Part shown: piece after piece, positions 34,727 to 46,867 of the stretch
Position numbering within the stretch: position 1 is the stretch's first letter
Layout of the letters: each line of letters begins with the position of its first letter
The notes under the pieces: model-generated
The model's database searches: none
Seen by the model: only the letters and a program-made list of their open reading frames with translations
Told to the model about the DNA's origin: nothing
Position numbers and translations under genes: made by a program
Assembly (NCBI GenBank): GCA_000697665.1
Contig: KL197713.1
Location: forward strand, 1,142,593-1,206,592
DNA from: Jaapia argillacea MUCL 33604
Taxonomy: Eukaryota; Basidiomycota; Agaricomycetes; Jaapiales; Jaapiaceae
Direction: 5' to 3'
DNA: 64,000 nucleotides

Positions 34727-35888
34727 TCAGCCTTCAATCCTTTCAACTAAAGACAAAGAAGAAAACGCACGTTCACCAAACGCAAACACTTCCTCCCCAA
34801 CGCCCAAGAACAACCCAGGGTCCACACGTACCCCCTCCCCACCCTGCCCATTCACAACCCCCACCAACTCGGCATTCACCGGTGCTTTCTGACAATAAGG
34901 ACTCGACAACACTACACCTCTTCCCACATACGATTGCATCACCATTTGACTTCCCCCCTTAACCCCAGTATCCATAGAGTCGGAACTCGGAGAGGAAAGG
35001 GCGTTCCGGGGGTAGGTCCGATAAGTGAGCGCGAACGAAACCAATGCGTGTTTCTGAGTGGGGGTTATACTTGATGATTTGGAGTAGGTTATCATGTCAT
35101 CTGCTAGGTCTTGTTGGGCGCATGGGTTGGATGATGGGAGGAGGGCGGTGGTTAGGTTTTGGAATGTTAACGTCTTGCAAGCGTTTTCGTCTTCGTCACC
35201 AACGAAAGAAGTAGAGGAGCAGAGATCGTGCCAAGTTTGGGCGAGGGATGAAGGTGGGGGAGGGGGAGTGAGGTTGGATGAGGAGAAGAATGGGAGGTGG
35301 ATGGGGAGGGAGAGGGAGAGGAGAGGTGTTAGGGAGAAACGACGTTGGAGTTTGAGTTTGGAGAGGCAGGCTGGGGGGGATTGGGGGCGTCTGAATTGGG
35401 CGGGGAGGAAGGAAGTTAGGAGGGGGGTGTAAGAGAAAGGTAGAGCAGGACATACGGTTTTGAAATTATAGTGGTTGTTGACATGCCACCTTTGGCACCT
35501 GTAGCTTTGATCCTAGACCGAGCATCTGAAAGGGTTGTACACGCCACCCTACACAAAACAACCATTAGCTGGATGCCAAAACGAATGGGCAAGAAGGTGC
35601 TGACCTCGTCCCAGGTGTATTAACCAACGGCAACGCAAAACACGTCGTCCCACTATCACATCCCATGACTTTGTATTTCCCATCAACACATTTGGCCAGC
35701 TGGCCTCCGAGACAGACTGGGTCTGAATGGATGGAGGGTGTGCATGTTGATTGGGCGGTGAGGGTGGAGAAGTGGGCGTTGAGGGATTGGGCTGCGAGGC
35801 CGTTTTGGAGGTGGATGATTGGGCGGGCGGGGATGGGAGTTGATGATGCTAGGAGGAAGAAAGTGGACAGGAGGGTGGGGAGGAGCAT
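34727..35888 (-). CDS. Secreted protein with a CBM19-like chitin-binding module
   Basis: ATG at 35888 opens a clear signal peptide (MLLPTLLSTFFLLASSTPIPA). A short domain follows with the pattern of family-19 carbohydrate-binding modules: DPVCLGGQLAKCVDGKYKVMGCDSGTTCFALPLVNTPGTRVACTTLSDARSRI, four or more paired cysteines, normally chitin-binding. The other two exons (introns after GTR and ISKP) add about 250 residues with a Leu/Ser/Pro-rich stretch, then WHDLCSSTSFVGDEDENACKTLTF, CAQQDLADDM and GGSQMVMQSYVGRGVVLSS. I do not recognise that part. Predicted location is extracellular or cell wall. About 345 aa. Confidence 0.78.
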
Positions 35889-36310
35889 GTTGGATGGGGT
35901 GTTGAGGGCGCTGGAGTGTTGAGTGGTGATAAAGGAAGAGCACCGGGCTCGAGAATAAGGAAAACAAAGAATATAGAAGACCGACTATTCGGTTCTCTAG
36001 TGGAACAATGAAGAGAAAAAGTTGAAGAGAAGATGGAAGACGCAGTCAAAGGAGAAGAGAAGGAAGATAAAGGCGCAGTGGCCAGCACGCAGGTACAAGT
36101 ATGGAAGGGGTGCTGCAAAAGCCCAGCTTTTGTTGGAGCGTGGAGGGAGCGATATGACGACCCCGTGGCGTGTGCATTGTGTCTCTCCATTGTTGGCTTT
36201 TTGGGCTCAACTCGATCCGCGCCTCGTGGGAAGGGTGAGGTTAGGGTCTGATGTGTCACGTGCGTGCTAAAATATTTGCATGCACTTGCATCTCATCTCA
36301 CGAACTTACT
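35889..36310. other. Divergent promoter CBM19-like / UTP21
   Basis: 422 bp. Contains a CACGTG site near the UTP21 start and no gene. Confidence 0.55.
36257..36262. promoter_or_regulatory. CACGTG palindrome upstream of UTP21
   Basis: E-box-type palindrome 48 bp upstream of the UTP21 ATG; function inferred from position. Confidence 0.3.
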
Positions 36311-39300
36311 ATGCAGGTGGACAGAGGGGCGACCCCTCCTCCCAGAAAACGTCTACGTCATGACGACGATGCTCCGCCCCCTTCGAAACCCCAACCCCGA
36401 CCGCGCCTGTTCGCGCCGTTCCGAGCGTTGGGGCTGATCACAAACAACGTCCCCTTCGTGCTCCAAACTCGATCCTTCAAAGGCCAGACCGATGGGCCAA
36501 GGATTCACATCCTCACATGCTTGGGCAGGAGCTGGGCACTATGGGAGGGCGGAAAGATGGCTTTGCTATTTGTCGGTCAGTCCCTTGTCTTTCAATCGTG
36601 TCCATGAACTCACGTCTGTGTAGGCCCCGATGCGGAGGATCACATCAATAGCTTGTGTATGGATGGTGACGCTGTCTGGGCTGCTGCTGGTTCGCATGTC
36701 ATTAAGTATCTCCGCGGGAAAGAGGTCTGCCCCTTCATCTCCATTTCTTTTTGATCGACCTCATCGTGAACAGGTCGCTCGGGTCTCCAACCCTCTCACC
36801 ACACCCCTCGCCTCCATAACCATCTTTGGCTCTCAACTCCTCGCTCTAACCCAAGACGGTTCGAGGTTACTAGTATGGGACAAAGATGATGGAGGTACCC
36901 AACTCCATCTTGTCTAATCTTGGTATCTCATTAACCCACTTTCGCCCCTCACAGAACTACAAACTACAATCCAATTCGGCTCGAACTTCACAGCAACTTC
37001 CCTCCTCCACCCCGCGACATACCTCAACAAAATCCTCATAGCATCCACCCAAGGATCCCTCCAACTCTGGAACATCCGCACCCAGTTCGCTTCCTCCCTG
37101 CCCCCTCTTCCCATCCGACCAAACTAACTTCCCTCACCACAGAACCCTAATCCACACCTTCCCCAACTCAGCCCTAACCTCCTCCCCAGCCACCTCCCAA
37201 CCAAGCCCCATAACATCCCTAATCCAATCCCCAGCAGTAGACGTAGTAGGTATCGGCTTCGCAAACGGCGAGATTAGCGTTTATGATGTTAGAGCTGATG
37301 AGAGGTTGATGAGGATGAGGTTAGATGGGGGTGTTAGAGCTCTTGGGTTTCGTAGTGGTTAGTATCTACTTTTTCTCTCCCTCTTCCACCAACGTCCTTT
37401 TGGGGTCAGGAATTGAATGTTAACGGCCCTTGAACCCTTGTAGACGGTCATCCAGTCTTGGCAGCTGCGTCATCAACAGGTCATATAGCCCTATTCGACC
37501 TAAACGCCGGAGGCCGTCTTCTCCACCTCGTCCGAGGAGCACACGATGGCGCCATCTGTGCATTAGAGTGGGTCCCAGGTCAGCCTGTGTTAATCAGCAG
37601 CGGCGAAGATAATTGTGTCAAGGTTCGTCCCATCTCTATACCATCCTCCCCATAGACTATGCTGATGCACGTGCGTGATAAGCAATGGTTATTCGACACA
37701 CCAACGTCCCCACCCCGTCTCCTCAAATTCCGCTCTGGCCATCATTCCCCACCACACCTCATCAGGTTCTATGGAGAAGATGGGAAGACGCTCTTGACAG
37801 CTGGTAGGGATAGGTGTTTGAGGGTCTTGAGCGTTGTTCGAGACGAAAGAAGTTTCGAGATGAGTCAAGGTTCTTTTCGTCCTCTTCGTTTCAAAAAAAA
37901 TAACCAACACTAACCAACACTCGCAAAAAGGCTCGTTAGCAAAAAAATCAACGGCTCTCTCACTCCCGCTCTCCTCCCTAAAATACCCACCAATAACATC
38001 ACTTGCGTTCTCCACGACTAGAGCAAAAGATTGGGACGACGTCTTGACAGCACATATGGACGAGTCCGTCGCTCGTACTTGGACGGTATCGAATAAACGT
38101 GTTGGGAAACATACTTTCGGGTTCGAAAGCGGGAAGAGCAAGGCTACTGCCAAAGCAGTGGGCTCAGTCAAAGTACGTCTTGCTCCCCTCTCCCTCCTCC
38201 CTTCTCCTTTACCACACCACCGAGCTAATGGGTGTCATTTGGCTATACTTAGACGGTATGTGTATCCGCATGTGGGAATTTCGGGTTTGGCGCGAACTCA
38301 ATTGGGGAGATATACATGTGGAATATGCAGAGTGGGATTAAGAGGAGGAGTTTTGAGTTGCCTAGTGCGGACGGTGGAGGGGGGAAGAGGAAGAAGGGGG
38401 AGGGAAGGTGTGTGACGGGTTTGGCTTGTGATGCGTTGAATAGGGTTGTGATCGCTAGTACTTTGGATGGTACTATCAACGTACGTCCCCCCTCCCCTCT
38501 CCCCCTCCCCACTAACATTAATAATGAAATGGGAAATACAGTTCTTCGACTTCCATACAGCAACGCTAGAAACTACCATCGTCTTACCATCTGCTGCTGT
38601 ATCCATAACTTTACAACGGGATAGTGGGTTGTTGGGTGTTGTATGTGATGATCTTGTTGTTAGGATTGTGGATGTTGAGAGTAGGAAGGTTGTTAGGGAG
38701 ATGAGTGGGTTTAGAGGGAGGGTGCTTGATATTGTATGTTCCTTCTCCTTCTCTCCTTTTCTCTCCTTTCCCTTCTCACATCACACCGCCACTCATACCA
38801 CCCCCTCATACGACTTGCAGGCGTTCTCACCCGATAGCCGCTGGCTAGTAACAACCTCTCTAGACTCCACAATCCGAACATTCGATATCCCAACAAACAC
38901 CCTCATCGACATCTTCCGAACTTCAAGCGTAGCCACCTCCATAGCTTTCTCTCCCACCAACGATTTTCTCGCTACAGCTCACGTCGATAGCGTCGGAGTC
39001 TACCTCTGGTGAGCCCCTTCAACCCCTGTTCGATAGTTGTGTGGGAGTTGATCATCGGGCGTGCTTTGGGGGGGTGTAGGGCGAATAGAGCGCAGTATGC
39101 GGAGGTTTCGTTTAGGAGTGTTGGGGAGGAAGAGGTTGAAGAGGTTGGGTTACCTTCTATGCAAGGATCTGATGAGGATCTAGGTACGCCTCTCACCCCT
39201 CCTTTCTGTTATTACAGATGACGAATTTGTATACAGCTCTCGAAGCGCTGTCAGCCTTGACGATCCAACAAGAGAAACCAAAAGACTTGTTCATCACTCC

Positions 39301-40051
39301 GCCTCAACTAGAGGGTGACTTAATCACGTTGACTCTACTCCCTCGCGCACGATGGCAGACCCTGCTCAATCTCGAGGTCATCCAAGTCAGTCCTCCTCTT
39401 CACACACAAAATGTTCGTTAGCGTTGACGTTGACGATGATTGGTTAAATAGCAACGCAATAAACCAAAAGAACCTCCAAAACCTCCAGAGAAAGCTCCAT
39501 TCTTCTTACCCACTCTCCCAGGTGTAGAACACAGATTTAACGTCGCAGAACAGAAAACCGTGGAAGAGGAGAAGAAGAATAAGTCGAAGAAGGATTCGAG
39601 GAGGTTGAAGAACGCTGCTAGTGGGTCTGAGAGCGTTTTTTATAAACGGTTGGAAGAAGAGGACCCGGAGGGGAATTGTACGTCATTTCCCTTCCTCTAC
39701 ACAACTTGGTGTCTAATGCCAGTATACACAGACGAGTCATTCTTTACATACACAAAATCTCTCTCCCCAGCAGCGATCGACCTCGAACTCCGCTCCCTAA
39801 CCTCCCTCTCCTCCCTCCGCCTATTCCTCAACGCCCTCCTCCAACGTCTCCTCTCCCACCGCGATTTCGAGGCTGTCCAAACACTCCTCGCAGTCTTCTT
39901 GAGGATGCACGGCGAAGTGTTTGTTGCGGGTGTTGAGCTCAAGGGTGATTTGGAGAGATTGTTGGAGGTGCAGAAGAGGGAGACTGAGAGAGTGGGGGAA
40001 TTGATTGATAGTTGTTTGGGGATTCTGGCGTTTGTTAGGGATACGTTGTGA
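36311..40051 (+). CDS. UTP21: U3 snoRNP-associated WD40 protein UTP21 (WDR36)
   Basis: SSU-processome component for 18S rRNA maturation in the nucleolus. ATG at 36311, with a basic/Pro-rich start (PPPRKRLRHDDD). Tandem WD40 propellers follow: FRALGLITNNVPFVLQ, SNFTATSLLHPATYLNKILIASTQGSLQLWNIRTQ, DVVGIGFANGEISVYDVRADE, VLAAASSTGHIALFDL, VLISSGEDNCVKQWLFD, FSPDSRWLVTTSLDSTIRTFDI and FSPTNDFLATAHVDSVGVYLW. The C-terminal Utp21 domain reads LLPRARWQTLLNLEVIQ then KPKEPPKPPEKAPFFLPTLPG, and SFFTYTKSLSPAAIDLELRSL. About 13 introns, some only about 50 nt; about 970 aa. Stop TGA at 40049-40051. Confidence 0.93.
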
Positions 40052-40368
40052 TTTGTAGCTGTGTTGGATATATCTGAGATGATGTCTGGTCTGGGGCGTG
40101 AGCGATAGTATGCTCCGCTAGCATATCCACCAAGGCCGAAACTCGCTTGCTATGGCTCCTCCATACACTGACAGAACATTGCTTGTCTTTGAAATCTGCA
40201 GTCGCGTGTATGATATTCTATGACTCTAAAGGCTCTAACTACTGTATCTGAAGCCAGAAGTTCTTGTCTACATGATGTCCATCTAGTTCATCGGAGAGGG
40301 GAAGAAAGTCCGACGTCCAGTCATTCTAAACCCATCACATGTCCGCTATACAACAAACCAAAACCGTT
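40052..40368. other. Convergent spacer UTP21 / F-box
   Basis: 317 bp of 3' UTR sequence between two convergent genes. Nothing else seen. Confidence 0.55.
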
Positions 40369-41850
40369 TCAAATTGAAAAATAGACATCGACGGGGACGA
40401 ACTCGTTCCAAACACCCAACACCTGCTCCTCAGCCCCCCTCGAGACAAGAACCTTCACCCCCCTCGCCCGACACTCCGCTAACCAATCTTCCCACAAATG
40501 AACACCCCCGTCCGTCGCGTTTAATCCACCAGCCACGGTCGGGCTTCGGAAGGGAAGTAACAGCCTCACCTCCTCCAAAGCCGGAAAGATATCTTGACGT
40601 ATCAAGGCGGATAGCGAGGCCTTGAGACGGTCCGCAGGAACACTCCAGTGTTCGTTTGGGACTGATAATATGGGATAATCATGGAGGGTAATCCTCTTCA
40701 GAGTAGAAAGGGGCACAGTCGTTTCGGCGAGTTGAAGCCTGTGGGCTTCGCACGTTAGGACCAATTCGATGAGGTTCGGGCAAGAAGGGAGGATCAGGTT
40801 GATGTTGAAGGGCAACGGTGAACCGAGCGACAGATATTGAAGCTGTCCACCTAGTTCGCGGATGCGGTCGTCGGGAACGTAGGACTTTCGATGGTATTTG
40901 ACAGGGTTCTCAGTGACAACGCTCCTTAAAGAGGGTGTTTTGAGAGCTCGGGTGAACTCAGACCCATACGGGAACGAGGAGATGAAGGTGTGCAGGCTTG
41001 GCAAGTGGATGTCTTCATCATCGCCGTTCGTCTGCAAAATCCGTCTCGAAGGCAAAATCCACAACACTTCAAGCCCCTCCTGACCTCCAAACATACCTAC
41101 AACGTCCCTGATCAATTTGGCTTCCCCTCTGAGCTCGAGTCTTTTCAAACATTTGAGAAACGCCAAGTGAGAGAGACTCTGCATGTATGTGTCCGAATGG
41201 AACAAATGAGCGTCGGCGGCACAGAAAGCCGTCGAGAAAACTTTGAGGTTTGGGGTGGATTGCATGAGGCTGGTTAGGGCGTGGGTGTGCGAGGAAGACC
41301 AGACGTGACAACCTTCGAGGGCGATCTCGAGCCTGATGGTGTACCAACCAGGCCTGTAGTTCGATTTCTGGCGGCGACGGCCTTCACTTTGGTCATTGGG
41401 TGTGGGAGGGAGACCTTCTTGGATCCGATTTTGCGAAAGAATGTGAGACAGCGCCATGACTTGCTCCCCGTTCTTGATCAGCAGATAGTCAAAGAGAAAT
41501 TGGCGCCCGAGCTCATGCCAAGTCTTGCACACCAAACTGATTGCCAACTTGATATGCATTGAGGAACGATGTTGAGTGTGAAGGACTATGCCGTGGGCAT
41601 CAAGGGCGCAAGCGGCTATTATGTCAGGATCGGTAGTCTCGAAAGCGACTGGGACGGAGGTTGCATAGGCGAATATTCGAAGCCAGATTTCACTAGGAAG
41701 CCGGATCATGGTCGAGGGACAATTTCTCTTTGCTTCATGTGCTTTCATAAATGAACGATTTCGGAGGCGAGGGTTGGTTGAGAGGCTTCGCATAAAATCT
41801 GGGTTGCCGAGAAGGCTCAGAACACGGGATAAGACAAGAGGTTCGCTCAT
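40369..41850 (-). CDS. F-box domain protein
   Basis: Single-exon 493-aa protein with an N-terminal F-box-like motif: IRLPSEIWLRIFAYATSVP ... KLAISLVCKTWHELGRQFLFDYLLI. The rest shows leucine-rich-repeat-like periodicity (ALTSLMQSTPNLKVFS, LAFLKCLKRLELRG, LQYLSLGSPLPFNINLI, LPSCPNLIELVLTC). F-box proteins couple substrates to SCF ubiquitin ligases; the target is unknown. Start: the ATG at 41850 (MSEPLVLS) follows a textbook intron (donor GTGAGC at about 41927, branch CTAAC, acceptor TTTATAG just upstream), so the longer in-frame ATG at 41907 lies inside that intron and the intron is in the 5' UTR. Confidence 0.8.
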   Translation of the reverse strand: MSEPLVLSRVLSLLGNPDFMRSLSTNPRLRNRSFMKAHEAKRNCPSTMIRLPSEIWLRIFAYATSVPVAFETTDPDIIAACALDAHGIVLHTQHRSSMHIKLAISLVCKTWHELGRQFLFDYLLIKNGEQVMALSHILSQNRIQEGLPPTPNDQSEGRRRQKSNYRPGWYTIRLEIALEGCHVWSSSHTHALTSLMQSTPNLKVFSTAFCAADAHLFHSDTYMQSLSHLAFLKCLKRLELRGEAKLIRDVVGMFGGQEGLEVLWILPSRRILQTNGDDEDIHLPSLHTFISSFPYGSEFTRALKTPSLRSVVTENPVKYHRKSYVPDDRIRELGGQLQYLSLGSPLPFNINLILPSCPNLIELVLTCEAHRLQLAETTVPLSTLKRITLHDYPILSVPNEHWSVPADRLKASLSALIRQDIFPALEEVRLLLPFRSPTVAGGLNATDGGVHLWEDWLAECRARGVKVLVSRGAEEQVLGVWNEFVPVDVYFSI

Positions 41851-42424
41851 GAGAGGTCTATAAATAAAAAACCAGGCTGTTAGCATCATCGACCGACCAG
41901 TGGCCATACAATATTAAAGGCTCACGATTGAGAAACAGGGTGGGCTGGGGTAGGAAGAAGTGAGTCAGCTAGCAGGCTGCTATAAGTTGACTCTTGAGAA
42001 AATCACAAGTCTTTGGGTTGCATGTCGTCAGGGTGGCAGCAAGATCGAGGATAAACTTGAAACAAGTGGGGAGATAGGAGGAGATAGGACCGTAGCGATC
42101 ATTTGGGGAGACACTGGCGCCAGCGACCTCATTCGCGATCAACTCAAGTCCTCGGCATTTCAGCATCGCACCATCCTCACATTGGCTTGTCTTGACGCCG
42201 GAGCGATTGGGGGAGAACCACCAGGGGTATGTTAGTCCAAACTGCTAGTGGGACTCGAAAGGTAGGGCGTGTTCGTCTACCCGATCGCGACAACGATACA
42301 GCTGGCATCTGCAACGCATGGAACATAATAAGTAGGGGATACAAATGCATGGGTGCTCCAACGGGTCCAGCTATATTACACATAAAAGTGAAAAACAGAA
42401 GAGAAAGGGGAAATGCAACCCGTA
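41851..42424. other. F-box promoter to SFI1 3' end
   Basis: 574 bp, with the F-box 5' UTR intron in the first 80 bp. No other gene seen. Confidence 0.5.
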
Positions 42425-45400
42425 TCACGGGGGTTCCCAAGACCGCTCGGTGGGAGGTCTCGACTTCTTCCTCACCTCTCTTAATTCCATCCAAAGTCTA
42501 TTTCCCGAGTCCTTATTCCCTGAAGAACTAGGGGGACGAGAAACTCGAGTTGGACTGGTCTCCCTGCCTCCGGTGAAACTCGACTTCGATCGAGTGGGGC
42601 TTGGTTCTCGTTCGCGGTCCCGGGTATAGAACCTGGGGCGAGTCGGACTGCGGCTACCTCGCGACGTGGCGTCGTCAGTGCGGCCCTTTGCGTGGATGCT
42701 GCTGACAGGTTCTCGGGCACTGCTCCTTGAAGCTAGCAAGCTCGAAATGCCTGTTCTGAAATTCGGTAGCTTCGGCTGGGAGGATGACGAAGCGGAAAAG
42801 GGTGAAGGGCGACTGGGTCCTGCCACTGGAGCGTCTGACTCGGGAGTCGCTGGGCGAGGACTGCGCCGTGGAAACGCAGGCGCAATGATGGGTTTAGGAA
42901 GCGGAGGCAGTTGATTGCCAGGTCTGGGAGCAGCAGTCGGGAGACGAAGATATCGTGCTCGTCTAATGATCCACATCAGTATGGATACATGAACCAGAGT
43001 ATCGAATGTCACTCACGCGACTGCCTTCAGAGCAATCTTTGTCTTGTACCGCTCAACCCACTTATCGAGGAATTTCGCTAGTCAAAGAATCAGTACGAGG
43101 ACAAGGATCAAACAAATGCGTCGAACTTACACAAAACGGCTTTCTTATCCATATCTCGCGCCTCCTTGGCCTGCAAGACTCGAGGCATGGCGTCGCGCCA
43201 TTTCTGCCAGAACGTGGCCTTGGTGTGAGAGGCATGGAACCGAATGGCCGGAAGTGACTATTGATTGAGGAGTTAGTCGTTGTGAATGAATCGGTGCACT
43301 CTCAAGTGAATCTCACCTTTGTCCTTGAATGCCAAATACCAAATGCCCTGAAAGCCAAATTCCTTTGAGACTGAGTGATGACATTGTACTCCTAACAAAG
43401 GCTCAATGATGAGTGGCAACTCCTAAGGCATATAAATGAAGTCCTTACGATAGGACGGAGGCTGGTGTCTTTGAACCGCCCTCTCCATCTATCCCAAGCA
43501 ATCGCCAGACAGGCATACTTCATCTCCTCTTCTCTCTGTTGCAACAAAACGCGACGATGGCGGGCAGCTCGAGAAGACGCGAGCCACTTGTAGAACATTC
43601 GCCTCGTGGTCTCTACGGTTCAATCAACAATCGATCAGTGATATCATCCTTCGAGGCTACTGGCGATACGAACCTTCACGCTTGACGACTTGATAGCTCT
43701 CCATCAAGCTAACCTCGTCGGCATGGCGGATGCACACGGTCTTCCATTTCTTGAACGCGGCACTAGAAAACCACGTACAAAAGAGGTTAGCAACCCATTA
43801 CATCTCGAGAGCGTCCCACTTACGAGAGGATAGCAAGGTCGTGAAGACGAGCAAAGTCTATTTCACGAGACTTGATCTCAATGACTCTGTTTGTCCATCG
43901 CGCAAGGGCATTGCACATGATCCGCTATCGAAAAGATATCAATAGGCGAAAACCGAAAATTGAAGAAACCTTACTCGGGAAACAAACTCTTGAATCACCT
44001 GCTCAGCTTTCTTGTTATGACGCTGACGACGGGACCGCTGTAACCATGCTAAAGTGACATTTCAGATCAAATGATGGATACTGAGGCCAGCAGACACACC
44101 AATAAATAGCTTGGCGAGCTTCTGCTGTTCAAGGAACCGCAACTTCTTCTCTCGTCGTTTCTCCTCGAGCTTGGCAAGCCAAAGTTTGCAAGCACGCCGC
44201 TGTACGAAGTATTTTTCCTGCCTCCTGGCTTGCTTGATCATACCGAGCTTAACTCTCAATTTCACACGCCAGATATGCACCATCTTGTACGAGAGTTGAG
44301 CCGAATGGTATTGCAACGCGAATGATTGAGCGTTTCGACGGGTCATGTATGTTTGGTGCCATATTCGCAAAGATGTTCGGCCGACTGATGACTTTGACCG
44401 CATGGAATGAACGATGGCTTTCTCTAAGTAACCCATCAGTTTGTCGCATTCTTCGAGAAGGCATATCGGACCCACCTTCGAGGTCTTTTTGGTCCTGGAT
44501 ACGTTTCTTCCACATCGCAAAAGCTTGTTTCAGTAGTCTGACTGTCTTGACACGTTCTAATAACCGTCCTCGCTCGTGTGCTTTCCATACTCTCAACACA
44601 GCTCGGACGAGAATGTCATCCTGTCGAGCGAGGTGCTTGTCCGCGCGGTTTTCCGACGTCTGCAGAAAGGGTTCAGTATCATACCACAGTCATTCTGATG
44701 ACAGACTCACTCGTATCCGGTCTCGAGCTGCCTTCCAAGACCTAATGAACTTCTTCAGGATGACAGCGTCGTAAAACGCATCTGCTTGATGGTAAGAATG
44801 TCTAGAGCACACCCGTCAGCCCTGAATCACCATGAGGATAAACAAACCCACATCTTCCCCTTCCACACATCCACCACCTCGGTCATAACCCTCAAACCCA
44901 CCCGTTCCCTCATAGCCCTCTCCGCATTCCTCAACTCAACAGCCCTTCTCCAAAGACCCAAATACCTCCCTAACCCTTTCTCCTCTCTCAACCTCGCAAA
45001 ATCCTCTGCAGCACCCTCCAAATGGTCAACGTCCACAAACTTCCGCTTCCATTTTCCATAAAACCTAAGAACCAATCTCTCCGCGTAATGTTGATCGGAT
45101 AGGTGTGACCGATAGAGTTGTCTCCATTTTGCCCATGCGTCCTTCTTTAACTTCAATTCTCGTTTCTCTCGGATACTCTTCATCTTGTTACGCATTCCTT
45201 GCCTCCATTCCTCCTTTCGCTTTTCCTTCAGCTTGGACTTCCATATGTTGAAGGCTGCGCGGCTTTTTCGGTTATTGGAGAGTTTGGTAACTCGAAGGTA
45301 GAGTTCTCGCCGGGACGCGGTGAGGGCACGCCAACGCTGAACGGCGATGCGGAGTATGAGATGATCACGCGCTTCAGCAATTTGCTCGTTCGTTGACTAG

Positions 45401-46528
45401 GAGGAAAATGCGAAACCGATTAGTTTGAGTGAGAGGCGGTCGAGAATCACGACGTACGATTATCCAGTCATATCCCTGTCTCCAGACATGCCAACATCGC
45501 TCGAGTAACTTCTCTTCTCTAAAAGCGTCTGCTTCCTTTTCATCTTGGGCCATCTTGATCTTGTTCCAGGCGTCATCTTCGTTAATAACACTTCCGCGGC
45601 GTTCTCTGGCTTGAGCTATCGCGAGACGAGCAGCAGCGGGATTCGGGATGCCTTGGGCGCTGGTTGGTCGTATGATCCGAGACCCCACACTTTCGACTGG
45701 CTTTGGGGGTTCCGGCTTCCGGGTAGGAACAACGGAAACATAAGAAATTGTCTTGGGTGGGGGAGGTGTAACATCAAGGGTCGTAGTAGTTTCGGTTGGT
45801 GCAGAGTACGTTGTCGGATTCCTTGTCAACTTGGGGTGGATAACTCTGGAGGCAGCTGCTTGGGGTAGTCGCGTGTTGGATGTGATGTCGAGACCTAATG
45901 AGTTGCCTGCGGTGATACTGGAAGGAGCTGGGGATGGATATCGGCGGAGCGGTCGAGGCGTGGTGTGGTACTGGTGGGCATCTGCATCGGCTTCTGTACC
46001 AGCATCGGTTGGGGTATTTGTCGTACCTTCCTCGTGAGAGTGTAGGGTGAAGGTGTCCTCGTCGCGTGGTGGAGGCCTCATACCAGTCATCAGACGCGTC
46101 GAGATGGCAGGTGCCTGAGCAGCTGGGCGTTGGACTGCTGGTTTGACCGTTGGTACACGTACTCCCTCGCTACGTCCATACCCGTACTGGACCTTCACCA
46201 TCCTCCACTTCTCACCCCAGTCCGGTCCCCTAAGTGTCCCGATCTTTAACAGCTTACCATAAATAACGACTTCATTCTGAGGATCCAATCCCCTCTCCAG
46301 AAGAACATCATTATAGGCCTTGAACACCGTCAAGAATGTTGACGCCGAAGGCGGTGCCCGCTCGATGACCGCATCGATGAATTGCACCTCGTCTGGTGTG
46401 AGTGCAGCGAGTTCGGGGATCGAAACCGCCGATGACCGCGAAACATCGGGTGAAATTTGAGGGGGGGCTGTAGGCAAGTTTACAGGCTTGGGTGGAGGAG
46501 AGACGCGGGCTGGCCTAAAGCGAGACAT
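42425..46528 (-). CDS. SFI1: Spindle pole body/centrin-binding protein SFI1
   Basis: Centrin (Cdc31) ligand that builds the half-bridge of the spindle pole body and so controls its duplication. ATG at 46528 (MSRFRPARVSPPPKP). An N-terminal fungal-conserved block (LTPDEVQFIDAVIERAP, LLKIGTLRGPDWGEKWRMVKVQYGYG) is followed by a Pro/Thr-rich linker. Then come about 20 tryptophan repeats on one long helix, for example CWHVWRQGY, AVQRWRALT, AFNIWKSKL, AWAKWRQLY, VLRVWKAHE, AFAMWKKRI, SLRIWHQTY, ACKLWLAKL, ALARWTNRV, AFKKWKTVC, AWDRWRGRF, AFGIWHSRT, FWQKWRDAM and FLDKWVERY. The C terminus is Ser/Pro/Arg-rich and unstructured. About 12 exons, about 1150 aa. Confidence 0.9.
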
Positions 46529-46867
46529 ATACACATAGCCCAGGGAGAACCCACCAGCAGTTGAGTTGGCGAAAAAAACAAGAAGAGGAGTTGAACCTAG
46601 CGCGTCCCACGCGTCGCAAAACGCGACCGACACGAAGCACGTGGTCGAGGTGCTTACGGCAAACAGCCCTGAATCTCTCCACATTCCATTGTTGCTGCTC
46701 AGATTCCGGGACTTCCTCAGTTCAGTTCCTGCGTACTGCTCTCTCAGGGAGTTCCCAGCTGCGTAAACAGAAATGGATTTCTCGAGATCGCAGGCCGTAA
46801 TCGCAGGGGCAGTCGCAATTTGGATTCCCCGATTACAAATCCGGAGCCGTGACTGTCGCCTGCCGCG
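46529..46867. other. Divergent promoter SFI1 / FMP30-like
   Basis: 339 bp with a CACGTG palindrome at 46638-46643; no gene. Confidence 0.5.
46638..46643. promoter_or_regulatory. CACGTG palindrome in SFI1/FMP30-like promoter
   Basis: Midway between the divergent start codons; function inferred from position. Confidence 0.3.

Noticed and set aside
41851-41907. Upstream ATG extension of the 40-kb F-box gene
   Set aside because: The extension lies within a textbook 5' UTR intron (GTGAGC donor, CTAAC branch, TTTATAG acceptor).
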